Under the pieces are notes generated by a model. It saw nothing but the letters and a program-made list of their open reading frames with translations, was not told the origin of the DNA and ran no database searches. From Algoriphagus yeomjeoni (lineage in GTDB: Bacteria; Bacteroidota; Bacteroidia; Cytophagales; Cyclobacteriaceae): a stretch of DNA of 64,000 nt. The translations under genes and the position numbers were made by a program. Below, in pieces: positions 1-7,374 of this stretch (position 1 is the stretch's first letter; every line of letters begins with the position of its first letter). The stretch covers positions 71,387 through 135,386 of the forward strand of contig NZ_QLLK01000002.1 of assembly GCF_003259505.1 (NCBI RefSeq), given 5' to 3'.

Positions 1-10
1 TAAATTAATT

Positions 11-160
11 CAACAGCGCTGGCCCATAGTCGTCTTTCAGAGACGAAGGCCATGTGCCAGCAAGATGGAAACGCAAGGACCTGCGGGGGTGGTTATCTGT
101 TGGCAGTCTGAAGACTGCATTTTATCTGGTCTAGTTATGAGACTTAGACGAGATGGGGCA
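11..160. repeat. Dispersed structured repeat, copy 1
   Basis: A segment starting CAGCGCTGGCC, followed by GAGACGAA and GTGCCAGCAAGATGG, recurs at about 4467-4610 in the same order. Both copies are followed by a GCAGTC/GACTGC-type hairpin (here at about 103-118). It has no convincing ORF and is probably a dispersed non-coding element. Confidence 0.6.
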
Positions 161-207
161 ACACGAAGAGGAGAAGAACTACGGGGAAGGGACAACGGGG
201 ATTCACC

Positions 208-852
208 TCACACCCTGCCCAGACATACAGAATCCGAAAACTGTCTTCTACCATAGGACTCAGAGAAGAAGGAGACATATACATAAAATTTTCCCTGTAG
301 ATCAGACAACCAAGGGAATTGGATCTGCTGGGAACCCGACTTCCGGTAGTTACCTTCAGTATTAGCCCATTTGCGTCCGCTTTCAGGATCATAGGCTACA
401 ACAAAGAGGCGGTCGGCATCCTTGCCATACCCCATAAAGGCATTGGGATACCAGGTGATCTCGAGCATATTATCACCTACCCACAGCGCCTCGGCCCCGT
501 CTATTCCCAATACATCGCCTTCAGAAATCTTGACTTTCTCCGGATAGAGCACCGGAACTCCATTTTCATTGAGGACACCTGTTTTCAGCAGCACTGAAAG
601 CGCTCTGCTGAAGCCTTGACTTTGTCCAGCATACCTTTTGGCAAATCCCTGCTCCAACTCTGCTCTTATAGGAACGAGGAATTGTTGCCCTCTCTTAAAT
701 GCCGCCCGGTGATAGAGCTGTTTCGCAGTCGGGGTTTTGCTGCTCTTAGCGGGAAGACTCTTGATAATGGTCTTTCCATTCCGCTCATAAATCACTGTAT
801 TTCCCAGCTTGCCTGAGATCTTCCCCAGTATATTAGTATTGATGATTGCCAT
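208..852 (-). CDS. DUF6266 family protein
   Basis: This 214-aa protein opens with MAIINTNILGKISGKLGN and continues with a VIYERNGKTIIKSLP-type segment, the pattern of the DUF6266 family found in Bacteroidota. The length is normal for that family. There is no signal peptide or membrane segment. The function of DUF6266 is unknown; the C-terminal half is rich in aromatic, beta-strand-like segments. It stands alone between two repeat-rich stretches, so no operon partner informs its role. The ATG at 852 is the natural start because the conserved N-terminus begins there. Confidence 0.75.
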   Translation of the reverse strand: MAIINTNILGKISGKLGNTVIYERNGKTIIKSLPAKSSKTPTAKQLYHRAAFKRGQQFLVPIRAELEQGFAKRYAGQSQGFSRALSVLLKTGVLNENGVPVLYPEKVKISEGDVLGIDGAEALWVGDNMLEITWYPNAFMGYGKDADRLFVVAYDPESGRKWANTEGNYRKSGSQQIQFPWLSDLQGKFYVYVSFFSESYGRRQFSDSVCLGRV

Positions 853-1487
853 AGCGAATGAAGTTTTGAATAAAGTTCAATAGATAGTTTGTATTTAGTC
901 GTTTTTATTTAATCTGATTATCCACAATGATTTCAGTGACCTCTTTTTCTTTGCTTATCAGGCTGGAAGACCCCTGCCCGAACTACAGGCGGGGATGACG
1001 GGTGACCGAAGTAGCCAGTGTTACCCATACTTCAAGTCGATTTTTACCTTTTACTGGCGCAATTGGGGATATACATATAAAATAAATCGCCCAGAGCAAT
1101 ATGATTGAAACTCCAAATAAAAGACCACTTCGACTTTGTCTTCCGTCTTCTTCTCCCCTCTGCCGCCTTACGTCTCCCGTCTTCCATCTTCATTCAGATC
1201 AACCCCCGGAAAATGCTTCTCTGCTTGCATTGATGTTATAAAAATTAGTACGCTTTAGTTATCAGAGGAAAGCATTTCCTTCCAGTTGTCCCTCATTAGG
1301 TTTGCTTTGGATAGGGTTTTCTTTTACATGGCCCTGAAGAAAAGTAGTCTCTGAGTCGATGAAAAGCCGATGCAAAGTCGAAAGAAAGCACCCTTTGGCT
1401 ACTATTTTCTAGTTAGCACAACTACAGGATATCAGGCGACACGCTGGAAGACCTTCTGCTGAGATAGAATTACGCCTAGCCATGATT
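853..1487. other. Gene-free stretch with repeats
   Basis: No supported gene. It holds a GC-rich hairpin near 970-995 (CCCCTGCC / GGCGGGG), a low-complexity tract of GTCTTCC-type words near 1137-1192 that resembles tracts near 4110 and 12010, and TGATTATCCACAATGAT near 917, which recurs near 63800. Confidence 0.5.
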
Positions 1488-1682
1488 TCAGTAAATATAA
1501 CTCTCGATCTGACTGATGGGTATTCCTGAGAATTCGGCAAACTCATGTAGGGTGACGAATTGGTAAGGCTCTTTTCCATTCACAACCTTGATTTTACCAA
1601 GTAGGGAATGTCCGTAACGTTCACTTCTCCCTGTGATAATCTGCACATCTTTGGGGTATATGACACAGCGTTTTTTGCTCAT
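1488..1682 (-). CDS. Small conserved protein, HTH-like
   Basis: A 64-aa cytoplasmic protein with an N-terminal YPKDVQIITGRSERYG segment and a C-terminal VTLHEFAEFSGIPISQIESYI segment that looks like a helix-turn-helix. Similar short proteins of unknown role occur in Bacteroidota (recalled, not searched). It begins 19 bases after the terpene synthase gene and may be co-transcribed with it. Unusually for this phylum, a strong Shine-Dalgarno-like GGAGGTG lies just upstream of the ATG at 1682, supporting both the start and real translation. DNA binding is inference. Confidence 0.6.
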   Translation of the reverse strand: MSKKRCVIYPKDVQIITGRSERYGHSLLGKIKVVNGKEPYQFVTLHEFAEFSGIPISQIESYIY

Positions 1683-1701
1683 GATTCACCTCCATTTCTT
1701 A

Positions 1702-2613
1702 TTAAAATTTACTTATTCCATTTACAGATTTACCATACCTTGCCGTATCCTGATCTGACCAATACATACAGCCACCTAATAGCAGAAGTAATTCATTCAC
1801 CCAAGTTTCAGAATAGCCTTCTTTTTTTTTTATCATGTCTAGGAGTTTAAACAACTGATCAAATAAGCCTTCAAGCTGTGTGTTGGCATAGCCATAAATC
1901 ATGGAATCACTACAGCCTGTCTGCACTTGTAAAAGCAGTAACTCATTATGAAAATCCTGATCTTTTCTTTCCTTTTCCATAGATCTGAGATCGTTAGAAA
2001 GGCAGATTATTCTACCTACCTTCTGCTCAATCCAACTAATAGAACAATCCAGGTTGGATCCATCCACTTTCAGTAAATGAAGTGCGAGATATACTCCCGA
2101 GCTGAAAAGCCTCATTTCTTTGTATTCAGGCAGAGAAGGAGCCTGACCTAGTTTCCTGTTATCAACTTCCCATTGCTGGGCCTTTAGGTAATCCCTCCAG
2201 CTTGCGTAGAATCCTGCTTGCCAATGCTCACTTCCTGATAGAGAGATCGAAAGAATCAGATTTCCCAACTGATCAATAAGTACCTTGGTGCTGCTTAGGC
2301 TTGTGCATTCAGATAATTCAGAAGTATCAACTGCCAAAGCATCTAGCAAGTACATCGCTTCCTTGGGTGCTACTTCATCCAACAAATCATCAAAGAGAAA
2401 CAAACAGCAAAAAAACCTGGTGATTAATTCTAATTTAACAGGGTCAATTTCCGGAAATAGGTAGCCCGCAAACCACATGATTTTCTGGTCTTGCATCCTC
2501 TTTAACCTGGATTCACTGGAAACCAATCCTGATTCCCACAACCAGCTATAGGTTTTCTCTTCTAAAAGAGGGGTAGCAGTATTGATTGACACTGGAAGTA
2601 TGTACTTCTTCAT
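1702..2613 (-). CDS. Class I terpene synthase (family 2-like)
   Basis: A 303-aa all-helical protein with the hallmarks of bacterial class I terpene cyclases, which ionise a prenyl diphosphate with three Mg ions. The aspartate-rich motif DDLLDE is at residues 75-80. The NSE triad reads NDLRSMEKE at 207-215 (N207, S211, E215). A pyrophosphate-sensor-like Arg is at 168 and the C-terminal RY pair at 292-293. R168 lies about 39 residues before the NSE motif, closer than the usual 46 or so. The ATG overlaps the stop of the upstream Crp/Fnr gene (ATGA), so the two are probably translationally coupled. The product, and whether the substrate is C10, C15 or C20, cannot be told from sequence. Confidence 0.85.
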   Translation of the reverse strand: MKKYILPVSINTATPLLEEKTYSWLWESGLVSSESRLKRMQDQKIMWFAGYLFPEIDPVKLELITRFFCCLFLFDDLLDEVAPKEAMYLLDALAVDTSELSECTSLSSTKVLIDQLGNLILSISLSGSEHWQAGFYASWRDYLKAQQWEVDNRKLGQAPSLPEYKEMRLFSSGVYLALHLLKVDGSNLDCSISWIEQKVGRIICLSNDLRSMEKERKDQDFHNELLLLQVQTGCSDSMIYGYANTQLEGLFDQLFKLLDMIKKKEGYSETWVNELLLLLGGCMYWSDQDTARYGKSVNGISKF

Positions 2614-3197
2614 GATTCCCAGTCTCTAAATTCCCTTTGAACTGATCTGACTGTCCTCGCTGTGCATCCAAAATAGCTGGCTATTTTATTCTGAGAAATA
2701 ATCTGATCGATACCCGGAAAAATCTGAAGGAATTTCCTGTAGCCTTTATGAATCCCCATTCCTTTTATCGAAGAGCGTCTTGAGAGCCTTTCCAAGAGTC
2801 TATGGTTTATGGCTAAACCCAGTCTGGTAAATTCAGGGAAATTCCTGATTAGGTCAGATTCAGATTTCTTACTTACTTCGAAATAAACCACATCCGTTAA
2901 GCAAAGGAGATAGGACTTTGTCTTTTTCCCTTTCCAGTAGGATTTGAAGTCAAAAGCCACATCTGATTCCTTAAAAATTTCCTTCAGAACCTCTCCTTCT
3001 TCCATTGCCTTCATAAGCCCCATATATCCCTCGCATATGTATCTGCTGCATAACTCTACTGCATTGGATTCTTTAAGGACCATTCCTTTCTTGCCCTTCC
3101 GGAGATACATGTAGAGCTTCAACTTTTGATAATCGAGTGAAAGTTCTGGGACCAGTTGATCATAGTCCTCTTTCATCCTGTTTAAATAAGTTTCCAT
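2610..3197 (-). CDS. Crp/Fnr-family transcriptional regulator
   Basis: A 195-aa protein with an N-terminal cyclic-nucleotide-binding-like beta region (about 10-125) and a C-terminal winged HTH. The recognition helix region is ISQNKIASYFGCTARTVRSV at about 165-185. The ligand is unknown; many Bacteroidota Crp-like proteins lack the cAMP-contact residues, and I see no clear phosphate-binding RxS segment here. It overlaps the terpene synthase by four bases, so it is the likely local regulator. The ATG at 3197 is preceded by an AT-rich leader. Confidence 0.82.
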   Translation of the reverse strand: METYLNRMKEDYDQLVPELSLDYQKLKLYMYLRKGKKGMVLKESNAVELCSRYICEGYMGLMKAMEEGEVLKEIFKESDVAFDFKSYWKGKKTKSYLLCLTDVVYFEVSKKSESDLIRNFPEFTRLGLAINHRLLERLSRRSSIKGMGIHKGYRKFLQIFPGIDQIISQNKIASYFGCTARTVRSVQREFRDWES

Positions 3198-3667
3198 TTT
3201 ATCTTGCTTTAAAAAATTTTGATTGACTGGAGAATGTAAAATAGGCCTCTTGCAAAAGCCTGGTAGAAAAAACTACACTGTTAATTTAAATATAAGTATT
3301 TAACATTTGCAATAGGTATTTTTTAGTCTATTCATTTTACAGCATAAAAAAGAGGAAATATTTCCTTATTAATAGTTTTTATTTTACCAGGTAGGAAAAA
3401 ACACCTATTTATTTCTTCTCAAGACCATATAGGTTTGGGAATGATTAAGTAAAAAGTGAAATGTACCATACGATGATTATTCACAGAATATTGAGCACAC
3501 TACTTATTCTCCTATGGGCTACCTCATCCTAACCTTCTTCCTAATCGCTTTGCTCTCGGGACGGTCTCCCTGCAACACTGCAGGGCAGGCATTTAGGAGA
3601 GGGACTAAGTCAATGCTAACTATGATGATTCGATAATGAATAAAGTGATAAGCACCATACTACGATT
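3198..3667. other. AT-rich intergenic region with broken duplicate of mauE start
   Basis: The first 250 bases are AT-rich and probably hold the crp promoter. Around 3465-3520 the sequence repeats, imperfectly, the upstream region and first codons of the MauE gene at 3655-3710 (shared CAGAATATTGAGCAC). It is then cut off by a palindromic repeat element at 3521-3608. No intact gene is present. Confidence 0.6.
3521..3608. repeat. Dispersed palindromic intergenic repeat (type A)
   Basis: It begins ACCTCATCC and ends TTTAGGAGAGGG, the same frame as elements near 22743, 22889, 23092, 24546, 25117 and 25373. An internal hairpin CCCTGCAACACTGCAGGG lies in the middle. It interrupts a duplicated mauE 5' end. 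Confidence 0.7.
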
Positions 3668-4090
3668 ATGAACAGAATATTGAGCACCATATTAATTTTC
3701 CTCTGGACCTATACTGGACTTGATAAACTGATCCAGTTCAGCGCTAGCAGAAAAGCATTTCTGAACCAGACCTTCCCTGCGGAACTGGCGGAGATTCTGG
3801 CTTTTGCCATACCAATAACTGAGTTGCTGCTTGCCCTCCTCCTACTCTTTTCAGTAACCCGATGGTGGGGATATCTGGGAAGCATCTTATTGCTGACAGT
3901 ATTCACAACCTATGTGGGACTGATTTGGGTGGGAGCTTTTCCGAGGGTGCCGTGCAACTGTGCGGGGATACTGGAGAGTATGGGCTGGGCGGAGCATTTT
4001 GTTCTTAATGTGGTGTGTATTGGATTGGGAGTTTGGGGGTTGAGATGGGAGTCGCAGTATCCAGTCGCAGTGGGCAGAAATGAAAGCTAA
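3668..4090 (+). CDS. MauE/DoxX-family redox-associated membrane protein
   Basis: A 140-aa membrane protein with about four transmembrane segments (roughly 5-22, 42-62, 68-88, 108-125), resembling MauE/DoxX proteins. These are thought to supply or relay disulfide redox equivalents across the inner membrane. A conserved-looking CNC pair (VPCNCAG, about residues 97-99) lies in the third loop. It sits ahead of a small secreted two-cysteine peptide gene and near a TlpA-like thioredoxin, an arrangement I recall from other Bacteroidota. The true C-terminus may be nearer 130, because the last residues run into low-complexity DNA. Confidence 0.75.
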   Translation: MNRILSTILIFLWTYTGLDKLIQFSASRKAFLNQTFPAELAEILAFAIPITELLLALLLLFSVTRWWGYLGSILLLTVFTTYVGLIWVGAFPRVPCNCAGILESMGWAEHFVLNVVCIGLGVWGLRWESQYPVAVGRNES

Positions 4091-4470
4091 AAGATGAAGT
4101 GAGAAAGCTGAAATTTCAAAGACAGAAGACGGAGGTTGGAAGTTGGAGGTTGGAGGTTTAATACCAAAAATCATGGGTTGGTAGACATTGAGAGAATCAC
4201 CCTGAAGGGGTGAAACCATTAATAGCCATGGGTGAGCCAAAGGCTTAACCCATGGTAAAAAGGATCAAAAGGCCATTTTCCTCGGCCCAAGATCATAATG
4301 GGATACGGATGTTTGTGCCGAGGAGTGAAAACGAATCCATATGAGAAAATAGTCTGTAAAGACACAGACCACGGGACGGAAAACGAGGCAATGCCGTAGG
4401 CATGTCAGATTGGTAGCCCCGCCACGGCGGGCAGGCCAGGCCCTGGGGTTGCATGATTAATAGTTGAACC
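4091..4470. repeat. Gene-free repeat tract
   Basis: No gene is supported. The tract has GGAAGTTGGAGGTTGGAGG low-complexity words (about 4135-4160), a CCCTGAAGGGGTGAAACC element (about 4200), and a strong hairpin at 4226-4255 with arms CCATGGGT/ACCCATGG and inner AGCC/GGCT. A GC-rich hairpin CCCCGCC/GGCGGG lies near 4415-4430. Confidence 0.55.
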
Positions 4471-4610
4471 AGCGCTGGCCAACAAGCATCATTCGGAGAC
4501 GAAAACCTAGTGCCAGCAAGATGGAAAACAGATGGGGATGCTGTCCTGCTTCTGGAGAAGCAGGACAGCCGGAAGTTAAAAGCAGTCAGAAGTCTGCAGC
4601 ATCCAAAGCA
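4466..4610. repeat. Dispersed structured repeat, copy 2
   Basis: This matches the element at 11-160: CCAGCGCTGGCC, then GAGACGAA and GTGCCAGCAAGATGG. It contains a perfect 12-bp hairpin, CTGTCCTGCTTC (4541-4552) with GAAGCAGGACAG (4557-4568), followed by a GCAGTC/GTCTGC stem near 4571-4588. A 73-codon ORF across it looks fortuitous. Confidence 0.6.
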
Positions 4611-4659
4611 CAGATCAAGAGACCTGCGCTAAATGGAGAGACGAACGGCGGCAGAAAAA

Positions 4660-4830
4660 AGATAAAAACCTTCGGGGTTTTATAAACCCTAAAGGTAAAA
4701 AAAGGGGCGGCTGCTGTAAACCGCCCCCACAGCCCGAAACCTTGCAAGAATGGGCTGCAAAAAATAAGATGGGAACTTACTCCTCGAGAAGACCTGAGTT
4801 CGAGGCGGGTCTACACTGGTGAGTTCCTAA
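4660..4830 (+). ncRNA. Candidate structured RNA / leader upstream of the DUF6520 gene
   Basis: Four hairpins follow in a row: AAAACC-UUCG-GGGUUUU (about 4664-4680), GGGGCGG/CCGCCCC (4704-4710 with 4721-4727), CAGCCC/GGGCTG (4730-4735 with 4752-4757), and a long one with GGAACTTACT/GGTGAGTTCC (4772-4781 with 4818-4827) enclosing CCTCGA/TCGAGG (4782-4787 with 4800-4805). No known RNA family was recognised. The strand is assumed from the downstream gene. Confidence 0.4.
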
Positions 4831-4922
4831 AAGGGAGAAACCGAAAACCCTCTAATATAGTAGGTATTTTAACCATGTCTGCCATGAGCAAGTGTTCTTG
4901 ATGGACAATCCTAAACGTTTTC

Positions 4923-4949
4923 CCTGTTTTTGATCTGTTAAAAAACAGG
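4923..4949 (+). promoter_or_regulatory. Hairpin covering the ribosome-binding region of the DUF6520 gene
   Basis: CCTGTTTTT (4923-4931) and AAAAACAGG (4941-4949) form a 9-bp stem with a 9-nt loop. The 3' arm includes the AGGA that precedes the ATG at 4958 by eight bases. In the folded state the initiation site could be masked (inference). Confidence 0.45.
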
Positions 4950-4957
4950 ACGTAACG

Positions 4958-5245
4958 ATGAAAAATTTAGTAAAAAGATTACCGCTGTTTGCTTTTGTGC
5001 TGGCAGCGTTTGCCGCTTTTGCATTTAATGCACCTGCTATCAGTATGGAAAAGCCTACTTCTAAGGTCTGGACTCCTGATTCAAATGCCCCTAATGGGTA
5101 TCGGGAAATTACAGGTGAGATAGAAGAGACTAACTACCTTTGTGATGAAGGTGGTCTTGAATGTGCTGTTACCTTTCTAAATGACGATCCTTCTACCGGT
5201 GTGAAGATCGAGGTAGAACCTGGAACATACATGGCGATTCCATAA
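4958..5245 (+). CDS. Small secreted DUF6520-like peptide with two cysteines
   Basis: A 95-aa protein with a clear Sec signal peptide: a KRLP basic start, a hydrophobic LFAFVLAAFAAFAF run, and likely cleavage near residues 26-30. The mature part is about 65 aa, acidic, and has a Cys pair six residues apart (C-DEGGLE-C, about residues 66-73) before the C-terminus. Short secreted proteins with this layout are annotated DUF6520 in Bacteroidota; the assignment is from memory and not certain. It lies between a MauE gene and a SusD/SusC/TlpA operon, so its cysteines may be the substrate of that redox set (inference). A strong terminator follows. Confidence 0.7.
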   Translation: MKNLVKRLPLFAFVLAAFAAFAFNAPAISMEKPTSKVWTPDSNAPNGYREITGEIEETNYLCDEGGLECAVTFLNDDPSTGVKIEVEPGTYMAIP

Positions 5246-5268
5246 AATCATAGTTTCATAGTTTAATT

Positions 5269-5302
5269 GTCCCAAGTGTCAATGACACTTGGGACTTTTT
5301 TT
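5269..5302. terminator. Bidirectional-looking terminator between the DUF6520 gene and SusD
   Basis: Perfect inverted repeat GTCCCAAGTGTCA (5269-5281) and TGACACTTGGGAC (5283-5295), followed on + by seven T. It sits between convergent genes. The T run is on the + side, so it primarily ends the small-peptide transcript. Confidence 0.85.
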
Positions 5303-5305
5303 AAA

Positions 5306-6652
5306 CTATCGTTCATTTTGTTCAATCCCTGTCCGCTGCACTTCCAAATCAGGTATTGGAAATACATATTTGGGAGAATTGGGTAGAATTTCAACTTGAT
5401 TCTCTCCTCTAGTAAAAACTGTGGCATGTTCTGGTTCCTGATTTAGCCTTCTCAAGTCAAACCAACGAATTCCCCGACCTATTAACTCAAGTTTTCTCTG
5501 GTTAATTATAATAGTCAATAGTTTCTGACCTGTTTCCTTGATTTCTTCAAAGTGGTCTGGTGTAAATCTCCTAGCCAAAAGAGCATTTAAGAAAAGTTGT
5601 GATTTCTCAGAGTTGCCAGTTCTGGCAAAGGCTTCAGCAGCTGTTAACTCCAATTCCCCAACACTTATCCCTCCAAAAAAAGCCGTGTTCCCTGAGAACT
5701 TACCAGTATATATTAACCGTCCACTATCAGCTTCATTGAAAAATGCCATTCTTCTTAAATCTCCTTCCTTTAATTGATTCTGAATATCCTCGGAAATAAA
5801 AACCTCATTTGAAATGTTAAAAACACTGGATCGAAGCAAGGAATAAAAAACCATTTCATCATTAAATTGAGGAAATGGAAACCTGGCTTCCACATCAATT
5901 TCATTAAAATCCATCCTATTTTTATAGATCATAAGTGCTTCACTAGCTGCTTCTCCTGCCTCTCCATAATTAGCCGTGACTAAATTGAGTCTTGACAATA
6001 AACCCAAAGCAGCAGCTTTATCAGGTCTGGTTTTATATAAGGATGAAACCGGAAGCAAATCCACAGCTTCCAATAGATCATTTTTAACCTGCTTATAAGA
6101 CTGGTCTAAACTAGACCTCACTGCCGGTTCATTGATATCTGCATTGTTTTTAAGTATAATCCCTTTTAAACCACCGTTATTTCCATCCAGCCTGTAGGCT
6201 GGCGCAAATTGCTGAAGTAGATTGAAATAGGCATAAGAACGATGAAACAAAGCCTCACCTCTCAGCTGTTGATGTTCTTCACTGGCTATGTTACCTATCT
6301 TATTTAATGCGTCCAACGCTACATTTGCATAGAATACCTGCTCGTAGGGAAATACCCAATCACTCACCATTTCACCCTGATATGGATCATCCAGCCATAA
6401 ATAACTTCTCCTTTCGGCAACGAAGAGATTGGCTAGTATTTTTTCCGATGTCTCAAATTCATCTGAGGCCCTACTCACTAAATTTCCTTGGCGGTTAAAT
6501 ACTGACGAATTATCCAACAGACTTCTGACATCCTTGATGGTGGATACCACCACGACACTATTATCTGGTTTTTCATCAAGAAACCCATCACAGGCTAAAA
6601 GTCCTGCCATTAAACTTCCTGATATTACAATTCTGCTTATTATGTTTTTCAT
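5306..6652 (-). CDS. RagB/SusD-family outer-membrane lipoprotein
   Basis: A 448-aa lipoprotein with a signal peptide and lipobox LLAC (Cys21), followed by CDGFLDEKP, typical of SusD/RagB. TPR-like helices follow (LRGEALFHRSYAYFNLLQ at about 134-151), and the C-terminus has the family pattern FDLRRLN ... IPDLEV. SusD proteins are surface lids that deliver a ligand to the partner SusC channel. Here the substrate need not be a glycan, because no glycoside hydrolase is nearby and the neighbours are MauE, TlpA-like and a small secreted peptide. The gene is parted from SusC by 722 bases of repeats, which is unusual. Its ATG lies inside the last repeat copy. Confidence 0.92.
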   Translation of the reverse strand: MKNIISRIVISGSLMAGLLACDGFLDEKPDNSVVVVSTIKDVRSLLDNSSVFNRQGNLVSRASDEFETSEKILANLFVAERRSYLWLDDPYQGEMVSDWVFPYEQVFYANVALDALNKIGNIASEEHQQLRGEALFHRSYAYFNLLQQFAPAYRLDGNNGGLKGIILKNNADINEPAVRSSLDQSYKQVKNDLLEAVDLLPVSSLYKTRPDKAAALGLLSRLNLVTANYGEAGEAASEALMIYKNRMDFNEIDVEARFPFPQFNDEMVFYSLLRSSVFNISNEVFISEDIQNQLKEGDLRRMAFFNEADSGRLIYTGKFSGNTAFFGGISVGELELTAAEAFARTGNSEKSQLFLNALLARRFTPDHFEEIKETGQKLLTIIINQRKLELIGRGIRWFDLRRLNQEPEHATVFTRGENQVEILPNSPKYVFPIPDLEVQRTGIEQNER

Positions 6653-7115
6653 GTGTTTATAATTTGATTTTCATATGCCACATGGAATGCCCTAGGTAAT
6701 CATTTCCCTGTGTGCGAAGCCATTCTCATGGGCATTTCATATGTATATAATTTGTCTTTTAAAGGTCATATGGAATCTCACAATGAAAATCATCCCTCAG
6801 TGTGTGATTATCCTCACGTTCGATTTCATATGTATATAATTTGTTTTTTAAAGGTCATATGGAATCTCACAATGAAAATCATCTCTCAGTGTGTGGTTCT
6901 CCTCATGTTCGATTTCATATGTATATAATTTGTCATTTAAAGGTCATATGGAATCTCACAATGAAAATCATCCCTCAGTGTGTGGTTCTCTTCATGTTCG
7001 ATTTCATATGTATATAATTTGTCTTTTAAAGGTCATATGGAATCTCACAATGAAAATCATCCCTCAGTGTGTAGTTCTCCTCATGCCTGTCAGCCTCAGG
7101 CAGGCTCGATTTCAT
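6647..7115 (-). repeat. Tandem array of 88-89 bp units that each copy the SusD leader and start codon
   Basis: On the + strand units begin TTTCAT at 6647, 6735, 6824, 6913, 7002 and 7110, giving periods of 88, 89, 89, 89 and 108. The middle copies are nearly identical. The 6647 copy is diverged and contains the actual SusD start codon (6650-6652). The 7110 copy keeps only the start-side edge and follows a 19-bp insertion. Read on the minus strand, each unit ends in AAATTATATACATATGAAA or close to it. Copies at 6824-7090 open mini-ORFs such as MKSNMRRTTH followed by a stop. Confidence 0.85.
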
Positions 7116-7374
7116 GTGTTTATAGTTTTAAATAGCTTTCCGTCGTCCCCCAATTATCAGGAGAAACCTGATAAATTGTCATCCTAATGGGTTTCTACCT
7201 TCCTCCAGACTGTTTCCGGAAGCCTGGCCCAACTTAAAATTCTATTTATTAAGATAAATGGGCGGACAGAAGTATAACCTCTGTCCTTCAACCAGCTGTA
7301 TTAATTATGGAGGAAACCACCCCTCTCTGCCCTTATGAAGAAAGCCACTGGCTGCCCATGAATTTGTTAACTTA

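Noticed and set aside
4464-4685. 73-codon ORF in the CAGCGCTGGCC element
   Set aside because: It runs through perfect hairpins, and the sister element at 11-160 does not encode the same peptide.
4771-4830. tRNA-like segment (GAGTTCGAGGCGGGTC)
   Set aside because: The GTTCGA word is suggestive, but no acceptor, D or anticodon arms can be built around it.
6710-7187. Repetitive + strand ORFs (72 and 98 codons) in the leader array
   Set aside because: They follow from the 89-bp period; the natural reading of the units is the minus-strand leader and start codon.
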